A stretch of 64,000 nt of DNA from Kordia sp. SMS9 (GTDB lineage Bacteria; Bacteroidota; Bacteroidia; Flavobacteriales; Flavobacteriaceae). The position numbers were made by a program, and so were the translations under genes. Positions 9,099-18,499 of the stretch are shown here, piece after piece. The stretch covers positions 1,602,465 through 1,666,464 of the forward strand of contig NZ_CP031153.1 in NCBI RefSeq assembly GCF_003352465.1. Direction: 5' to 3'. Under the pieces are notes generated by a model. It did not search any database, had not been told where the DNA came from, and saw nothing but the letters and a program-made list of their open reading frames with translations. Numbering within the stretch: the stretch's first letter is position 1; the number at the start of each line of letters is the position of its first letter.

Positions 9099-10934
9099 TT
9101 AAAAAGGCCAAATTAACGGAACTAACAGCATAGAAACGATAAAGAATATCAGCAACAACGGCGCACCAACTTTTACATAATCCATAAACTTATAATCTCC
9201 TGCCGACATCACCATGGCGTTTGTCGTAGTTCCAACAGGCGTTAAAAAAGCGGTAGAAGCACTAATGGCAACAACAATCATAAACGGTTCTGGAGAAATG
9301 CCTAACGATTGTGCGGCAATGATGGCAATAGGCGCCATTAAAACCGCTGTGGCGGAATTGTTAATTGCTTGACTGAATAAAGTGGTTAATAAAAATATGC
9401 CGCTCAATAATACGATTGGATGTACACTTCCCAGCGTGTTTACCAAACTATCGGCTGCCAATGCGGCAACACCTGTTTTTTGCAATGCCAGTCCCATCGG
9501 AATCATCGCGGCAATCATAACCACGCTAATCCAACTGATGCCTTTGTAGGCTTTTGCCATTGGTACGCAACCTGTTATTAAGATGAATCCTGCGCTAATC
9601 ATCGCAGCAATGGCGCCTGGCACAATTTTGAAGACTAATAAAAAAATCATCAATAACAGCATTCCTAACGAAATGTATGATTTATACGTAAGCTTGTCTA
9701 CATTTTTTGCCATACTTTCTGGACTTCCTGAGATAACAATATTTTTGTACATATTTTTCAATGCTTCAATGCGTTCCCAAGTACCGCGAATGACAAACGC
9801 ATCACCCGCTTTTATCGCTACATTTTTATCTTTGAGTGGTTTATTGTTTCGAGAGGCTCCCAACAACTGAACTCCTGCTTGTTGTAAGTACAAACCCATA
9901 GGAATATTGCGCCCTAAAACGATAGAATTTGGAGTCACAATCATTTCTGCCATGCCCACTTCTTGATTTATAAATTCTTCTTTTAAATCGTCATTGTCAC
10001 TTTTAAATGGAAGAATCCCTAAATGATATTTAATGACAAACTTATCAATGTCTTTTGCGCTTCCTTTTACCGTAATAATATCGTGATAGCGCAGTTCGGT
10101 ATCTGCTGTTGGAAACTCAACAAAACGTTTGATTCCTTTTAGGGGTTTTGGAAAACGTCTGCGCAAACGTATGACGGACAAGTTGTTTTCTTCAAATTTC
10201 CAATCGCCAATATTCGTGTCAATCATCGGAGACATGGAACGAATTCGCAATCGGTAAATGTTATCGCCAACACTGTAATTTTCAATCCATTCGTGCATTT
10301 CTGAATCAATATTTACAGGTTGATTGTCGGTAGTGTTTTTGGGTAAAATTTTAAATCCTACATATCTAAAATACAGAATCGAAATGATGAGTAACGGCAA
10401 ACCAATCAGCGCAAATTCGAAAAAAGAAAAGGATTCAAAACCGTTTTCTGCCAAGGCATTACTCGCAATAATATTTGGTGGTGTTCCTGTCAGTGTGAGC
10501 AATCCGCCCGTATTGGAGCCAAAGGCAACAGGCATTAATATTTTAGATGGTACAGTTCCAATGCTCCAAGCTGCGGAAACACTTACGGGAAGTAAAGTAG
10601 CCACAGTTCCTGTATTGCTCACAAATCCTGATAAAACGCCAGAACCTAAACTGACCAGCACCAAGAGTTTGGGTACACTTTTTCCTGCCCATTGCACAAA
10701 TTTTTGTCCAGCCAACGCCGTCCAGCCAGTTTGCGATAAACCTTCTCCGATAATAAATAAAGAAGCAATCATAATCACGGTAGCGTTGCTAAAACCGCTT
10801 AGGGTTTCTTGCAAATCTAAGATGCCTGTTAGGAATAAACTCAACATGGACATGAGCGCGACAATATCGGGTGTAAATTTTCCCCATACAAAAAGGGCAA
10901 TCGTGATAACTAAAATAACAAGAACGATGTACAT
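9099..10934 (-). CDS. SLC13-family permease with two RCK_C (TrkA-C) domains
   Basis: This 611-residue inner-membrane transporter has hydrophobic helices in residues 1-195 and 410-611 with two soluble RCK_C/TrkA-C-type domains between them (about 215-300 and 310-395). Matching repeat signatures GFSNATVIMIASLFIIGEGL and AINNSATAVLMAPIAII, together with SNTGTVATLLPVS and GTPPNIIAS, mark the two inverted membrane repeats of the divalent-anion/Na+ symporter family. Likely substrates are sulfate, dicarboxylates or similar anions; specificity cannot be read. It is a single-gene unit. Confidence 0.88.
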   Translation of the reverse strand: MYIVLVILVITIALFVWGKFTPDIVALMSMLSLFLTGILDLQETLSGFSNATVIMIASLFIIGEGLSQTGWTALAGQKFVQWAGKSVPKLLVLVSLGSGVLSGFVSNTGTVATLLPVSVSAAWSIGTVPSKILMPVAFGSNTGGLLTLTGTPPNIIASNALAENGFESFSFFEFALIGLPLLIISILYFRYVGFKILPKNTTDNQPVNIDSEMHEWIENYSVGDNIYRLRIRSMSPMIDTNIGDWKFEENNLSVIRLRRRFPKPLKGIKRFVEFPTADTELRYHDIITVKGSAKDIDKFVIKYHLGILPFKSDNDDLKEEFINQEVGMAEMIVTPNSIVLGRNIPMGLYLQQAGVQLLGASRNNKPLKDKNVAIKAGDAFVIRGTWERIEALKNMYKNIVISGSPESMAKNVDKLTYKSYISLGMLLLMIFLLVFKIVPGAIAAMISAGFILITGCVPMAKAYKGISWISVVMIAAMIPMGLALQKTGVAALAADSLVNTLGSVHPIVLLSGIFLLTTLFSQAINNSATAVLMAPIAIIAAQSLGISPEPFMIVVAISASTAFLTPVGTTTNAMVMSAGDYKFMDYVKVGAPLLLIFFIVSMLLVPLIWPF

Positions 10935-11033
10935 AGCAATTTAATCTTGGTAATGGATATATAAAATACTTTTTACGCTGCAATTTAATTAATGTAAAAG
11001 TAATATTTTACAGATGGAATCAGTTTATATAAT

Positions 11034-12041
11034 TTATTTTATGTAGGTAGGACAACCATAACAATCTTCATAACGAGATGTAAAGCGATAGGTTAAAGAA
11101 AATTCATAGACTCCATTTGTTCTTCCAATGTTGGAAGTATTCACATCATACGAAACACCAAACCGTAAATCGTCGGTAATGCGAACACCAAAAAAAGGAT
11201 TTATAGAGGTTAATACATGACTGTTTTCAGTTCTGTCAAAAACATCCATAGAAAATGTTGCACCTGCCAGAAAGCGTTCAAAATCGAAAATAGTTCCTAT
11301 ATCCAAACGATCAAACCTGCCTTGTCGCATATAATTTCCAGTAGCAATTAATTTAGCTTCATTCGGTAAAAACGAAATATCGACCATATCTAATAATTTT
11401 ATTTCATAACCTGTACTAACAGAAAGCAACATTTCTAGCGGTTCATTTCTTTCATCACGCAGCGAAATATTAGGTCTGTTAATATGTTTTAAAGAAAATC
11501 CTATCCAAGAATTACGCGTGTTAAATACCATTCCGGCAGAAATATCTACATAATTGACAGTCGTATTTGGTGTTAAGGGATCAATTGAGGTAGGACTATT
11601 GACACCTGTATTGATATTTATTTGATCTTCTAAAAGTAGATTTTGAAAGTTAAAATCTTTGAATCCCCAACCTATTTCGATGCCTGGTCTAAAAAACCAT
11701 TCGTCAGACAATTGTACTCGATATGCGTAATTAACATTGAATTGTTGAAGTCTATAATCGTTAAAGCTTTCTGTTTGACTTATAGCATTGAAACCGATTC
11801 CGCTATTAGCTTCTTCTAGCCAAAAACTAGCAAAAGCATAACTCGTTTCAACTCTTAAATCTAATGACGGCCATTGTATTCTCTGCAAAACACCTGCATA
11901 CGGAGCTTCTGAACTACCCGAAAACCCTGGGTTTAACGTTTCAGGAATAAGATAAAACTGTGTAAATATTGGATCCTGTGCTTTTACTTTAGAGATTGAA
12001 AATAAAAGTGCTACAATAAAAATTAAAAATTTGATTTTCAT
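11034..12041 (-). CDS. PorP/SprF family type IX secretion membrane protein
   Basis: This 335-residue outer-membrane protein has a signal peptide (ends SKVKAQ) and the N-terminal hallmark DPIFTQFYLIPETLNPGFSGS. A barrel follows, with strands such as RLQQFNVNYAYRVQL and a final FSLTYRF. Family members partner with one adjacent large adhesin and are needed for its export or anchoring. In Flavobacterium johnsoniae SprF serves SprB (established). The SprB-like adhesin gene ends 7 bp upstream on the same strand, so this is that adhesin's partner. Confidence 0.92.
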   Translation of the reverse strand: MKIKFLIFIVALLFSISKVKAQDPIFTQFYLIPETLNPGFSGSSEAPYAGVLQRIQWPSLDLRVETSYAFASFWLEEANSGIGFNAISQTESFNDYRLQQFNVNYAYRVQLSDEWFFRPGIEIGWGFKDFNFQNLLLEDQININTGVNSPTSIDPLTPNTTVNYVDISAGMVFNTRNSWIGFSLKHINRPNISLRDERNEPLEMLLSVSTGYEIKLLDMVDISFLPNEAKLIATGNYMRQGRFDRLDIGTIFDFERFLAGATFSMDVFDRTENSHVLTSINPFFGVRITDDLRFGVSYDVNTSNIGRTNGVYEFSLTYRFTSRYEDCYGCPTYIK

Positions 12042-12048
12042 AGCTTAA

Positions 12049-15000
12049 TTAAAGAATTAGTGTGAAAGCACCGCTTTTTTCAACCGTTTTCCCAAAGAAC
12101 GTTTTTGCAGTGAATGTATAATAATAATTTCCGTTTTCAGACTTCTCAGGTTTGCGACTACCAACAGTGCCATCCCAACCTCGAATAGTATCACCTGACT
12201 CAGAATAAATTAAGCTTCCCCACGTATCATAAATATTCAACTCCATTGAGTCTAAACCTATAAATATAGGTCTGAATAAATCATTTAAACCGTCTTCATT
12301 AGGTGTAAAACCTGTGGGTAATTCTAGTTTGTATCCTTTGTCAATTTCTAAACTGATTACTTTCGTATAAACACATCCATCTGGAAAAGTCACGGTTTGT
12401 GTAACGATATAAGTTCCTGGCGAAGCATACGAATGGATAGGATTTTCTTCATTCGAAAAGTTTCCATCACCAAAATCCCACGAGACACTGAAATCATCAC
12501 CTGTGGTGGTAGTGGTAAATTGAATTGGATCTATTTGTGAATAAATTCCGAAGGTTTCAAATGCTACGGAAGTGAGCGTAAAATCAGCATCACTAAACTC
12601 TGGAATATCTACTTCAAAAGTATAACTAGCGGTACAACCCAAAGCATCCGTTACGTCTAAAATGACGAGTCCATTTTGTGAAGTAGTCATCATTTCATCA
12701 TTAACTCCTGTAACGATTCCGCTTGACCAATTCAAGGAAAATGGCGGTACACCACCAGAAACTTGTGCGGTAAATATTTGACTTGCCGAAAAAGCAGCAC
12801 AGTTGACAACCGTTTCCGTAGCAACATCAATGACAATTTCGGGCGGACGAATAATCGTGAAAGTGTCTGAAGCTTCACAACCATTTCCATCCACAACGTT
12901 TACAAGATAATCTCCCGCAGGAATGTCGTTTAAATCTTCCGAAGTTTCTCCATTAGACCAACTTACAGTATACGGTTCAGAACCACCAGAAATTAACAAG
13001 TTAATCGCACCTGAACTCGCATCGTCACAATCCAAGGCATTGGTGATATTGCCAGAAAGTGTCAACTCGGCAGGTTGAATAATGATAAAAGTTTCCGTGT
13101 AAGAACAGGGTGTTGCATCTGTTATATTTACGGTATACGCGCCAGGACCTAAATTGTTTCGTTCTGTACCCGCATTTGCATCATCTGTCCACGCAAAATC
13201 TATCGGTTCTTGTCCACCTTGAAAGTTTAAGTTGATACTTCCATCATTTGCACCAAAGCAAGAAATTTGTTGTACTACAGGTGCTATCGTAAAGGATATT
13301 GGTGGCGGAATCGTCACTGTGACCGAAGCCGTACAATTATTTGTGTCGGTAACAGTAATCGTATAATCGCCCGCAGATAAATTTGTTTGACTTAAACCTT
13401 CTCCTAAATTACTCCACGCAATGGTATAGGAACCAGATCCGCCTGTAATACTCGTAATTGTGATGGAACCGTTATTGTCATCAAAGCATAAAGGTTCGGT
13501 GGATGTAAATGTAATCACAATTTCGTCAGGCTGTGTGATCAATACGCTTAACGTGTCGTCGCAACCATTTGCATCTGTCACTGTTAGGTTGTAGGTTCCG
13601 CCAGCTAAATTTGTTAAGTTTTGATCGGTACTTGTAAAACCATTTGGTCCAGTCCAAGCATACGTATATTCAAAAACGCCTGGAGCGGTTTCTGTAGGCG
13701 ATCCACCTGTGACATTGATGTCGATTGCTCCAGAAGTTTCGCCAAAACACGCCACATTTGTTTGGTTTACTAGAGAAGCCAATAATTCATTCGGTTCTGT
13801 AATGACAAATGTTTGTGTTACAGGACCACAACCGTTGGCATCTGTAACTGTTAATTCGTAGGTGGCTGCTGAAAGGTTTGAAATATCTTCGTTCGTAGAA
13901 AAAGCAATCCCATTTCTCGTCCAGTTGTATACGTAATTTGGTGTTCCCCCTGCAATTGTTACTGCAATTTCTCCATCATTCGCACCAAAACAACTGATAC
14001 TATTTTCTGTATCTACTGTGAGAGTTAACGCATTAGGTTCAGTAATCGTATAGGTTTCATTAAAAGGACAACCACCTTCATCTTGTACCGAAAGTGTATA
14101 ATCGCCAGGCGCTAAATTAGAAATCGTTGCATTGCTGGAAGTAAATCCTCCTGGACCTGTCCATGAAAGAATGTAAGGTGTTCCTGAAGTAAATGGTACG
14201 CCGCCAGTAATATTGGTGATGATTTCACCATTATTTGCGCCAAAACAATCAATTTGTGTGATGGTAATGTTTGCAGAAATAGCTGGATTTACGGTCACTT
14301 CTACAGTAAACGGAGTTCCATTACAAATTCCTGCCGTTGGTGTTACCGTATACGTAACCACAGCAGGCGAAGCGGTGCTATTTGTTAAGGTTTGACTGAT
14401 ATTTGTTTGTGGATTCGTCGCTGCACTTGCGCCTGTAATGCTTCCTACGGGAACAATCGTTGGTGCTGTCCACGTATAGGTTGTACTCGTTGGTACTGTA
14501 TCGCCGTTTGTGGTATTTGGTGTTATAGAAAAGGTGTCGCCACTACAGATGGTTTCCGTGAAATTGCTGATACTTGGTGTTTCATTGACGATAATTTCCG
14601 CCGTATTGGAAGTGATCTCAGAGCAACCTCCTGTTGAAAACGTAATAATACAATAATAATAGATTGTTCCTGTGGTAGCAACCGATGGTGTATACGAAGC
14701 TGTAGTTTCTCCAGCAATGGCAGTTCCTGTAGTAACATCATCGACTGTATTGGAATACCATTGATAGGTTGGTGTGCCCACTCCATTGGTAAAACTTACG
14801 GAAAGCGTAGTTACCGCATCACCCAAACAGAGTTCTTGTGATGGTGGTTGCGTGGTAAATGCAGGTCCAGGATTTACATTCACTTCTGAAGTATTACTCA
14901 CAGCAGAACAACTTGCGCTTGCCGCTTGTGAAATGACACAATAATAATACAAAGTTCCCACAGTATTTGTTGGTGGTGTAAATGTTGCGTTGGTGGCTCC

Positions 15001-17892
15001 TGCAATGGCAGTTCCTCCTGTATTTGAATTTACCGTATTGCTAAACCATTGGTATGAGAATGTTCCCAAACCACCCGAAGCTTGCACGGTTACATCTTGT
15101 GGAACACTGTTTTGACATAAGGTTTGTGTTGCTAACGGTTGTACATCGACTACAGGTGAATTCACAACGATAATTTCTGCCACATCACTTATAACATCAT
15201 TACAACCGCTTCCCGCAAAGGAAAGTTCAACATAATAGTAAAAGTTTCCTGCTGTGGTAAATATTGGTGGCGTGTATGTTGCATTGGTGGCTCCTGCAAT
15301 GGCAGTTCCGCCTGTATTACTGTTGGTTGTGTTGCTAAACCATTGATAGGAAACAGTTCCTGTTCCATCTGTAAAAGTCACTGATAAAGGAGTGTCAATT
15401 GTACTTCCTACACATAAGCTTTGTGTTGTAGTTGGTTGATTTGTTATACTTGCATTTGGTGTGACTGTGACACTTGCCACTTGCGAACTGATATTAGAAC
15501 AACCACCTGTTGCAAAGGTAATTTCACAGTAATAGAATAGTTCGCCTATGGTGTCCGTTGGCGGAATATAATCAGCATTGGTTGCACCTGCAATAGCTGT
15601 TCCACCAGTGTTACTGTTTGTTGTATTGCTAAACCATTGGTATTGTGCCGAAGCATCAGAAGTTGCCACACTTAACGTTATTGGCGCTCCGTTTTGACAT
15701 ACCACACTCGATTGTGGTTGTTGCGTGATTTCGGGTGCAGGATTTACGGTGATTACAAAATCTACAGGAGTGCCATCACAATTTCCGATGGTTGGTGTTA
15801 CCGTATATGTCACCGTTCCTGAAGCAGTATTCGTAGTCGTAAGTATTTGTCCTAAGATATCACCTGTTCCAGATGGTGAAAATCCGCTAATTCCCGCAGT
15901 AGCGGTGGCAGTCCAAGAGAAGGTAGTTCCTGTGACACTAGACGTTACGTTGATGTCTGAAAAAGCAGTTCCTGAACATATATCTTGTGTTAGATTTGTG
16001 TTGGTAATGACAGGCACTTCTTCAATGGTAAACGTTTCTGAGATCAGTGCAGACGTACCACAATCGTTCGTTACTTGTAGTGTGAATGTGTAGGTTCCTG
16101 CGGTTCCATAGTCAATTGTTCCAGGTGATTCTAGGTTGGAACTTGCAGGTGTTGCTCCTGGAAATTGCCAGTCATACGTTACTGATCCAGCATTATCCGT
16201 ACAGGTATTTATGATTGCGGATGGATTGATGGAAGTCGTATTACAAATAATCCCGACAGGATCAATCGTAGCTGTTGGTGGTTGTTTGACGATGACTTGC
16301 TGTGATGTGTTTTCCGTTCCACAGAAATTTGTTCCTGCGAGTTGAATGGTATACGTTCCTGGTGTGACAAAATTGAACGAAGGATTTGCGGAAGTTGCTG
16401 AGGTACCATTCGTAAAACTCCAATCTTCGGGAGTTGTTCCACAAAAATCGGATGCGTACGTAACTTGCCATAAATAGGTTGGTGGTACACAACCCGAAGA
16501 TTCATCTGTGGTATTTGTAGTCGTTACAGCCAAAGGTGTACAACCGTTGTCTGTACTCAACGTAAACTGTGGATTTACAGGTGCTTCCACACAAATCGTT
16601 TGTGAGATCATGTCTGTTGCACAGGTATTTCCAACCATTTGTGTTATCGTATAATTTCCTGGCTGTGTAAAATTAACACATAAGTTTTCAGAGCCAGTGA
16701 TCCAAAGATTAGGATTCGTAGATCCAAAATCATTTCCTAAAGTTCCACTATTTATTGTATATGTATTGGGCGTTATTTGCCAAGTAATGCTAGGGTTTGT
16801 ATCACAATCACTATTGGTACCATTTGTAGCATTTCCAATAGATAAATCTTGAAAACATACTTCGGTATTTGTACAGGCAGGTTCTGTTGGAAATGAAAAA
16901 TCTGCTATTGGATCTGATGAAACTAGAATTGGTGCCACCGTTGCGGTAGATGTTGCACATAAATTGGAAGCGGATATGGTAGCAGAAAAAGAATTCATAA
17001 ATCCACCACTATTCGTTCCGCAAGAAGTCACATTAAATTGATGCGTTATGGAGGATGGAGGTGGATGCGTTATGGTTGGTAAGGTAGTACCATCACTAAA
17101 AACGACCGTGTAGGTTGTGGATGCTGGGTTATTTTCAAAACCTGTAATTTGAAACGTAAGCGAACCGCCTGCACAGATGGTTGTATTTCCGGGTGTATCA
17201 AACCCAATTCCAGGGGTAGAACCTAAAAATACAGTGTATTCTTGTACCGTTGTACACCCATTATTTCCTACAATTGTATAGGTAAGTGTGTAGGTGCCTT
17301 GATTATAGTCGTGTGTTAATAAATTCCAAGTAGTACCTGTAAAAGGCGTAGTTCCATCGCCCCAATCAATCGTATAATTGGTATTTAAAGTTGACGCTGT
17401 TGAAGACGCATTGGTAAACGTAAACGTAGCTGTGGGATTACCATCACAAATGCTAAATAAAAATTGTCCAGGTTCAGTTCCATCACCATTTATAGTTGGA
17501 TCTGGACCAGGTGTAATTGTAATATCAATGGATTGCCCTGTTACCATCATACTAGCTCCAGTTTGATCTTGAACATTTGTTAAAACATAGGTGATGACTC
17601 CGTCAAAATTGGTAGCAGTGGTTAATGTCACACTGTTTTCACCTGGCGCAGTTGTAACTGTTGCTTGGACTCCATTCCTGGTATAGGTAAATGTATATGG
17701 AGCGGTTCCAGCTGATCCTGTCAATGTAATTATGGGCGAATCGCTGTATTGACAAATGGTGGTAACATCTACACTAATTGTTGCATTGGGCATCATGCTA
17801 ACAAGTGTAGGTTTTGAATTTGATGACAATGCACTATTGGTTTGTAATGCAAAGCAAATCAAAAATAGTGCGAGTAGGTATTTTTTGATCAT
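12049..17892 (-). CDS. giant SprB-like gliding-motility adhesin with CHU_C sorting domain
   Basis: This is about 1,947 residues. I start at MIKKYLL (17892) because it gives a clean signal peptide; an upstream in-frame ATG at 17919 adds nine residues. Domains in order: PKD-like and variable β domains (30-650); PKD-like 'WTATATAGISG...TVTYTVTP' units flanking four tandem Ig-like repeats of about 98 residues (roughly 735-1130); about eight SprB-type repeats (CFGxNDGxI...GGxxPY...LxxGxYxxxVxDxxGC, 1230-1760); one PKD domain (about 1800); and a C-terminal gliding-motility-associated (CHU_C, type B) sorting domain with LPTGFTPNEDGLND. It is surface-exposed, likely an adhesin for gliding or attachment, exported by type IX secretion with the PorP/SprF protein encoded next to it. 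Confidence 0.92.
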   Translation of the reverse strand: MIKKYLLALFLICFALQTNSALSSNSKPTLVSMMPNATISVDVTTICQYSDSPIITLTGSAGTAPYTFTYTRNGVQATVTTAPGENSVTLTTATNFDGVITYVLTNVQDQTGASMMVTGQSIDITITPGPDPTINGDGTEPGQFLFSICDGNPTATFTFTNASSTASTLNTNYTIDWGDGTTPFTGTTWNLLTHDYNQGTYTLTYTIVGNNGCTTVQEYTVFLGSTPGIGFDTPGNTTICAGGSLTFQITGFENNPASTTYTVVFSDGTTLPTITHPPPSSITHQFNVTSCGTNSGGFMNSFSATISASNLCATSTATVAPILVSSDPIADFSFPTEPACTNTEVCFQDLSIGNATNGTNSDCDTNPSITWQITPNTYTINSGTLGNDFGSTNPNLWITGSENLCVNFTQPGNYTITQMVGNTCATDMISQTICVEAPVNPQFTLSTDNGCTPLAVTTTNTTDESSGCVPPTYLWQVTYASDFCGTTPEDWSFTNGTSATSANPSFNFVTPGTYTIQLAGTNFCGTENTSQQVIVKQPPTATIDPVGIICNTTSINPSAIINTCTDNAGSVTYDWQFPGATPASSNLESPGTIDYGTAGTYTFTLQVTNDCGTSALISETFTIEEVPVITNTNLTQDICSGTAFSDINVTSSVTGTTFSWTATATAGISGFSPSGTGDILGQILTTTNTASGTVTYTVTPTIGNCDGTPVDFVITVNPAPEITQQPQSSVVCQNGAPITLSVATSDASAQYQWFSNTTNSNTGGTAIAGATNADYIPPTDTIGELFYYCEITFATGGCSNISSQVASVTVTPNASITNQPTTTQSLCVGSTIDTPLSVTFTDGTGTVSYQWFSNTTNSNTGGTAIAGATNATYTPPIFTTAGNFYYYVELSFAGSGCNDVISDVAEIIVVNSPVVDVQPLATQTLCQNSVPQDVTVQASGGLGTFSYQWFSNTVNSNTGGTAIAGATNATFTPPTNTVGTLYYYCVISQAASASCSAVSNTSEVNVNPGPAFTTQPPSQELCLGDAVTTLSVSFTNGVGTPTYQWYSNTVDDVTTGTAIAGETTASYTPSVATTGTIYYYCIITFSTGGCSEITSNTAEIIVNETPSISNFTETICSGDTFSITPNTTNGDTVPTSTTYTWTAPTIVPVGSITGASAATNPQTNISQTLTNSTASPAVVTYTVTPTAGICNGTPFTVEVTVNPAISANITITQIDCFGANNGEIITNITGGVPFTSGTPYILSWTGPGGFTSSNATISNLAPGDYTLSVQDEGGCPFNETYTITEPNALTLTVDTENSISCFGANDGEIAVTIAGGTPNYVYNWTRNGIAFSTNEDISNLSAATYELTVTDANGCGPVTQTFVITEPNELLASLVNQTNVACFGETSGAIDINVTGGSPTETAPGVFEYTYAWTGPNGFTSTDQNLTNLAGGTYNLTVTDANGCDDTLSVLITQPDEIVITFTSTEPLCFDDNNGSITITSITGGSGSYTIAWSNLGEGLSQTNLSAGDYTITVTDTNNCTASVTVTIPPPISFTIAPVVQQISCFGANDGSINLNFQGGQEPIDFAWTDDANAGTERNNLGPGAYTVNITDATPCSYTETFIIIQPAELTLSGNITNALDCDDASSGAINLLISGGSEPYTVSWSNGETSEDLNDIPAGDYLVNVVDGNGCEASDTFTIIRPPEIVIDVATETVVNCAAFSASQIFTAQVSGGVPPFSLNWSSGIVTGVNDEMMTTSQNGLVILDVTDALGCTASYTFEVDIPEFSDADFTLTSVAFETFGIYSQIDPIQFTTTTTGDDFSVSWDFGDGNFSNEENPIHSYASPGTYIVTQTVTFPDGCVYTKVISLEIDKGYKLELPTGFTPNEDGLNDLFRPIFIGLDSMELNIYDTWGSLIYSESGDTIRGWDGTVGSRKPEKSENGNYYYTFTAKTFFGKTVEKSGAFTLIL
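14711..15642 (-). repeat. four tandem ~294-bp Ig-like repeats within the adhesin gene
   Basis: The segment beginning CCTGCAATGGCAGTTCC recurs at 14711 (diverged), 14999, 15293 and 15587, a period of 288, 294 and 294 bp. The encoded units share QWFSNTTNSNTGGTAIAGA and C-terminal YYYC strands. High DNA similarity between units suggests recent duplication and allows copy-number change by recombination. Confidence 0.85.
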
Positions 17893-17919
17893 AGGCGGTT
17901 GTCTTGTGTCAAACGACAT

Positions 17920-18499
17920 ATTCAGTAAACTTGTAAACGTTAAAATTTTAACAGATTAAAAGTACTTAATATCTTTTGGTTAGTATGAGAAATACGTTAA
18001 AAAATTTGAACAACGTCTTCATTTTCAAAATAATTCAATCTTTGGCGTTTATTTTTATGGATTTCCGCATTTCAAGTACTTTTTATGATTTCTTTATTTC
18101 TTGCTGCTAAGTTAACAGGAAATCAATTTATATATAACCTCAATATAGATGGGTTTTTCTATACTTATAATTAAGGATGTAGACATTTTTTAAAGCCCTC
18201 GATTTTCTATCACACTTCTCGTATGTCCGTTTTTGTAACGTTTTACGGCTTCTTGTCCGAAAATGCAAGCGGCTATCCGTTATTGAAACCTTCTGTCCGT
18301 TTTTGCATTTGATACGAGCTTGTACCTACCTACTTTTATATCGTTAAATAACTAATATTTTATTAACCAAATCATTTTTTATATGAAAAATTTAAAAAAG
18401 AGAAATCCACATTTTAATCCATAGCTTCCTTGTAATTAAACAATGTATTAAACTTGATTTCTTAGAAACCAATAATGTTAAAAAATAAAAATATATATT
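17920..18499. other. 580-bp intergenic region between adhesin and aerolysin-like genes
   Basis: This AT-rich region separates the divergent adhesin and 343-residue lipoprotein genes. I see no ORF of note. It holds the four phased TGTCCG-type direct repeats (18224-18305, separate entry) and must contain the promoters of both flanking genes. No clear TANNTTTG-type -7 element can be fixed by eye. Confidence 0.5.
18224..18305. promoter_or_regulatory. helically phased TGTCCG-type direct repeats (candidate operator)
   Basis: Four short direct repeats start at 18224 (TGTCCGTTTTTGTAACG), 18254 (TGTCCGAAAATGCAAGC), 18274 (TATCCGTTATTGAAACC) and 18294 (TGTCCGTTTTTGCATTT). The spacings are 30, 20 and 20 bp, all near whole helical turns. 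The block is the only GC-richer patch in the gap between divergent genes. Such phasing suits a multimeric AraC-type or similar activator. The hybrid regulator with an AraC domain encoded 1.3 kb away is a candidate (inference). Confidence 0.45.

Noticed and set aside
10324..10944. 206-codon plus-strand frame opposite the SLC13 permease
   Set aside because: The permease frame has clear family motifs over its full length; the antisense frame has no recognisable domain.
14711..15642. CRISPR-like regular repeats
   Set aside because: The ~294-bp period is in frame within a protein-coding Ig-like array; the units are far too long and contiguous for CRISPR.
16209..16505. 98- and 76-codon frames inside the adhesin gene
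   Set aside because: They are alternative frames of the repeat-rich adhesin and have no domain features.
18224..18305. Short CRISPR array
   Set aside because: The repeats are only 6-17 bp with 20-30 bp period, no spacers of constant length and no cas genes.
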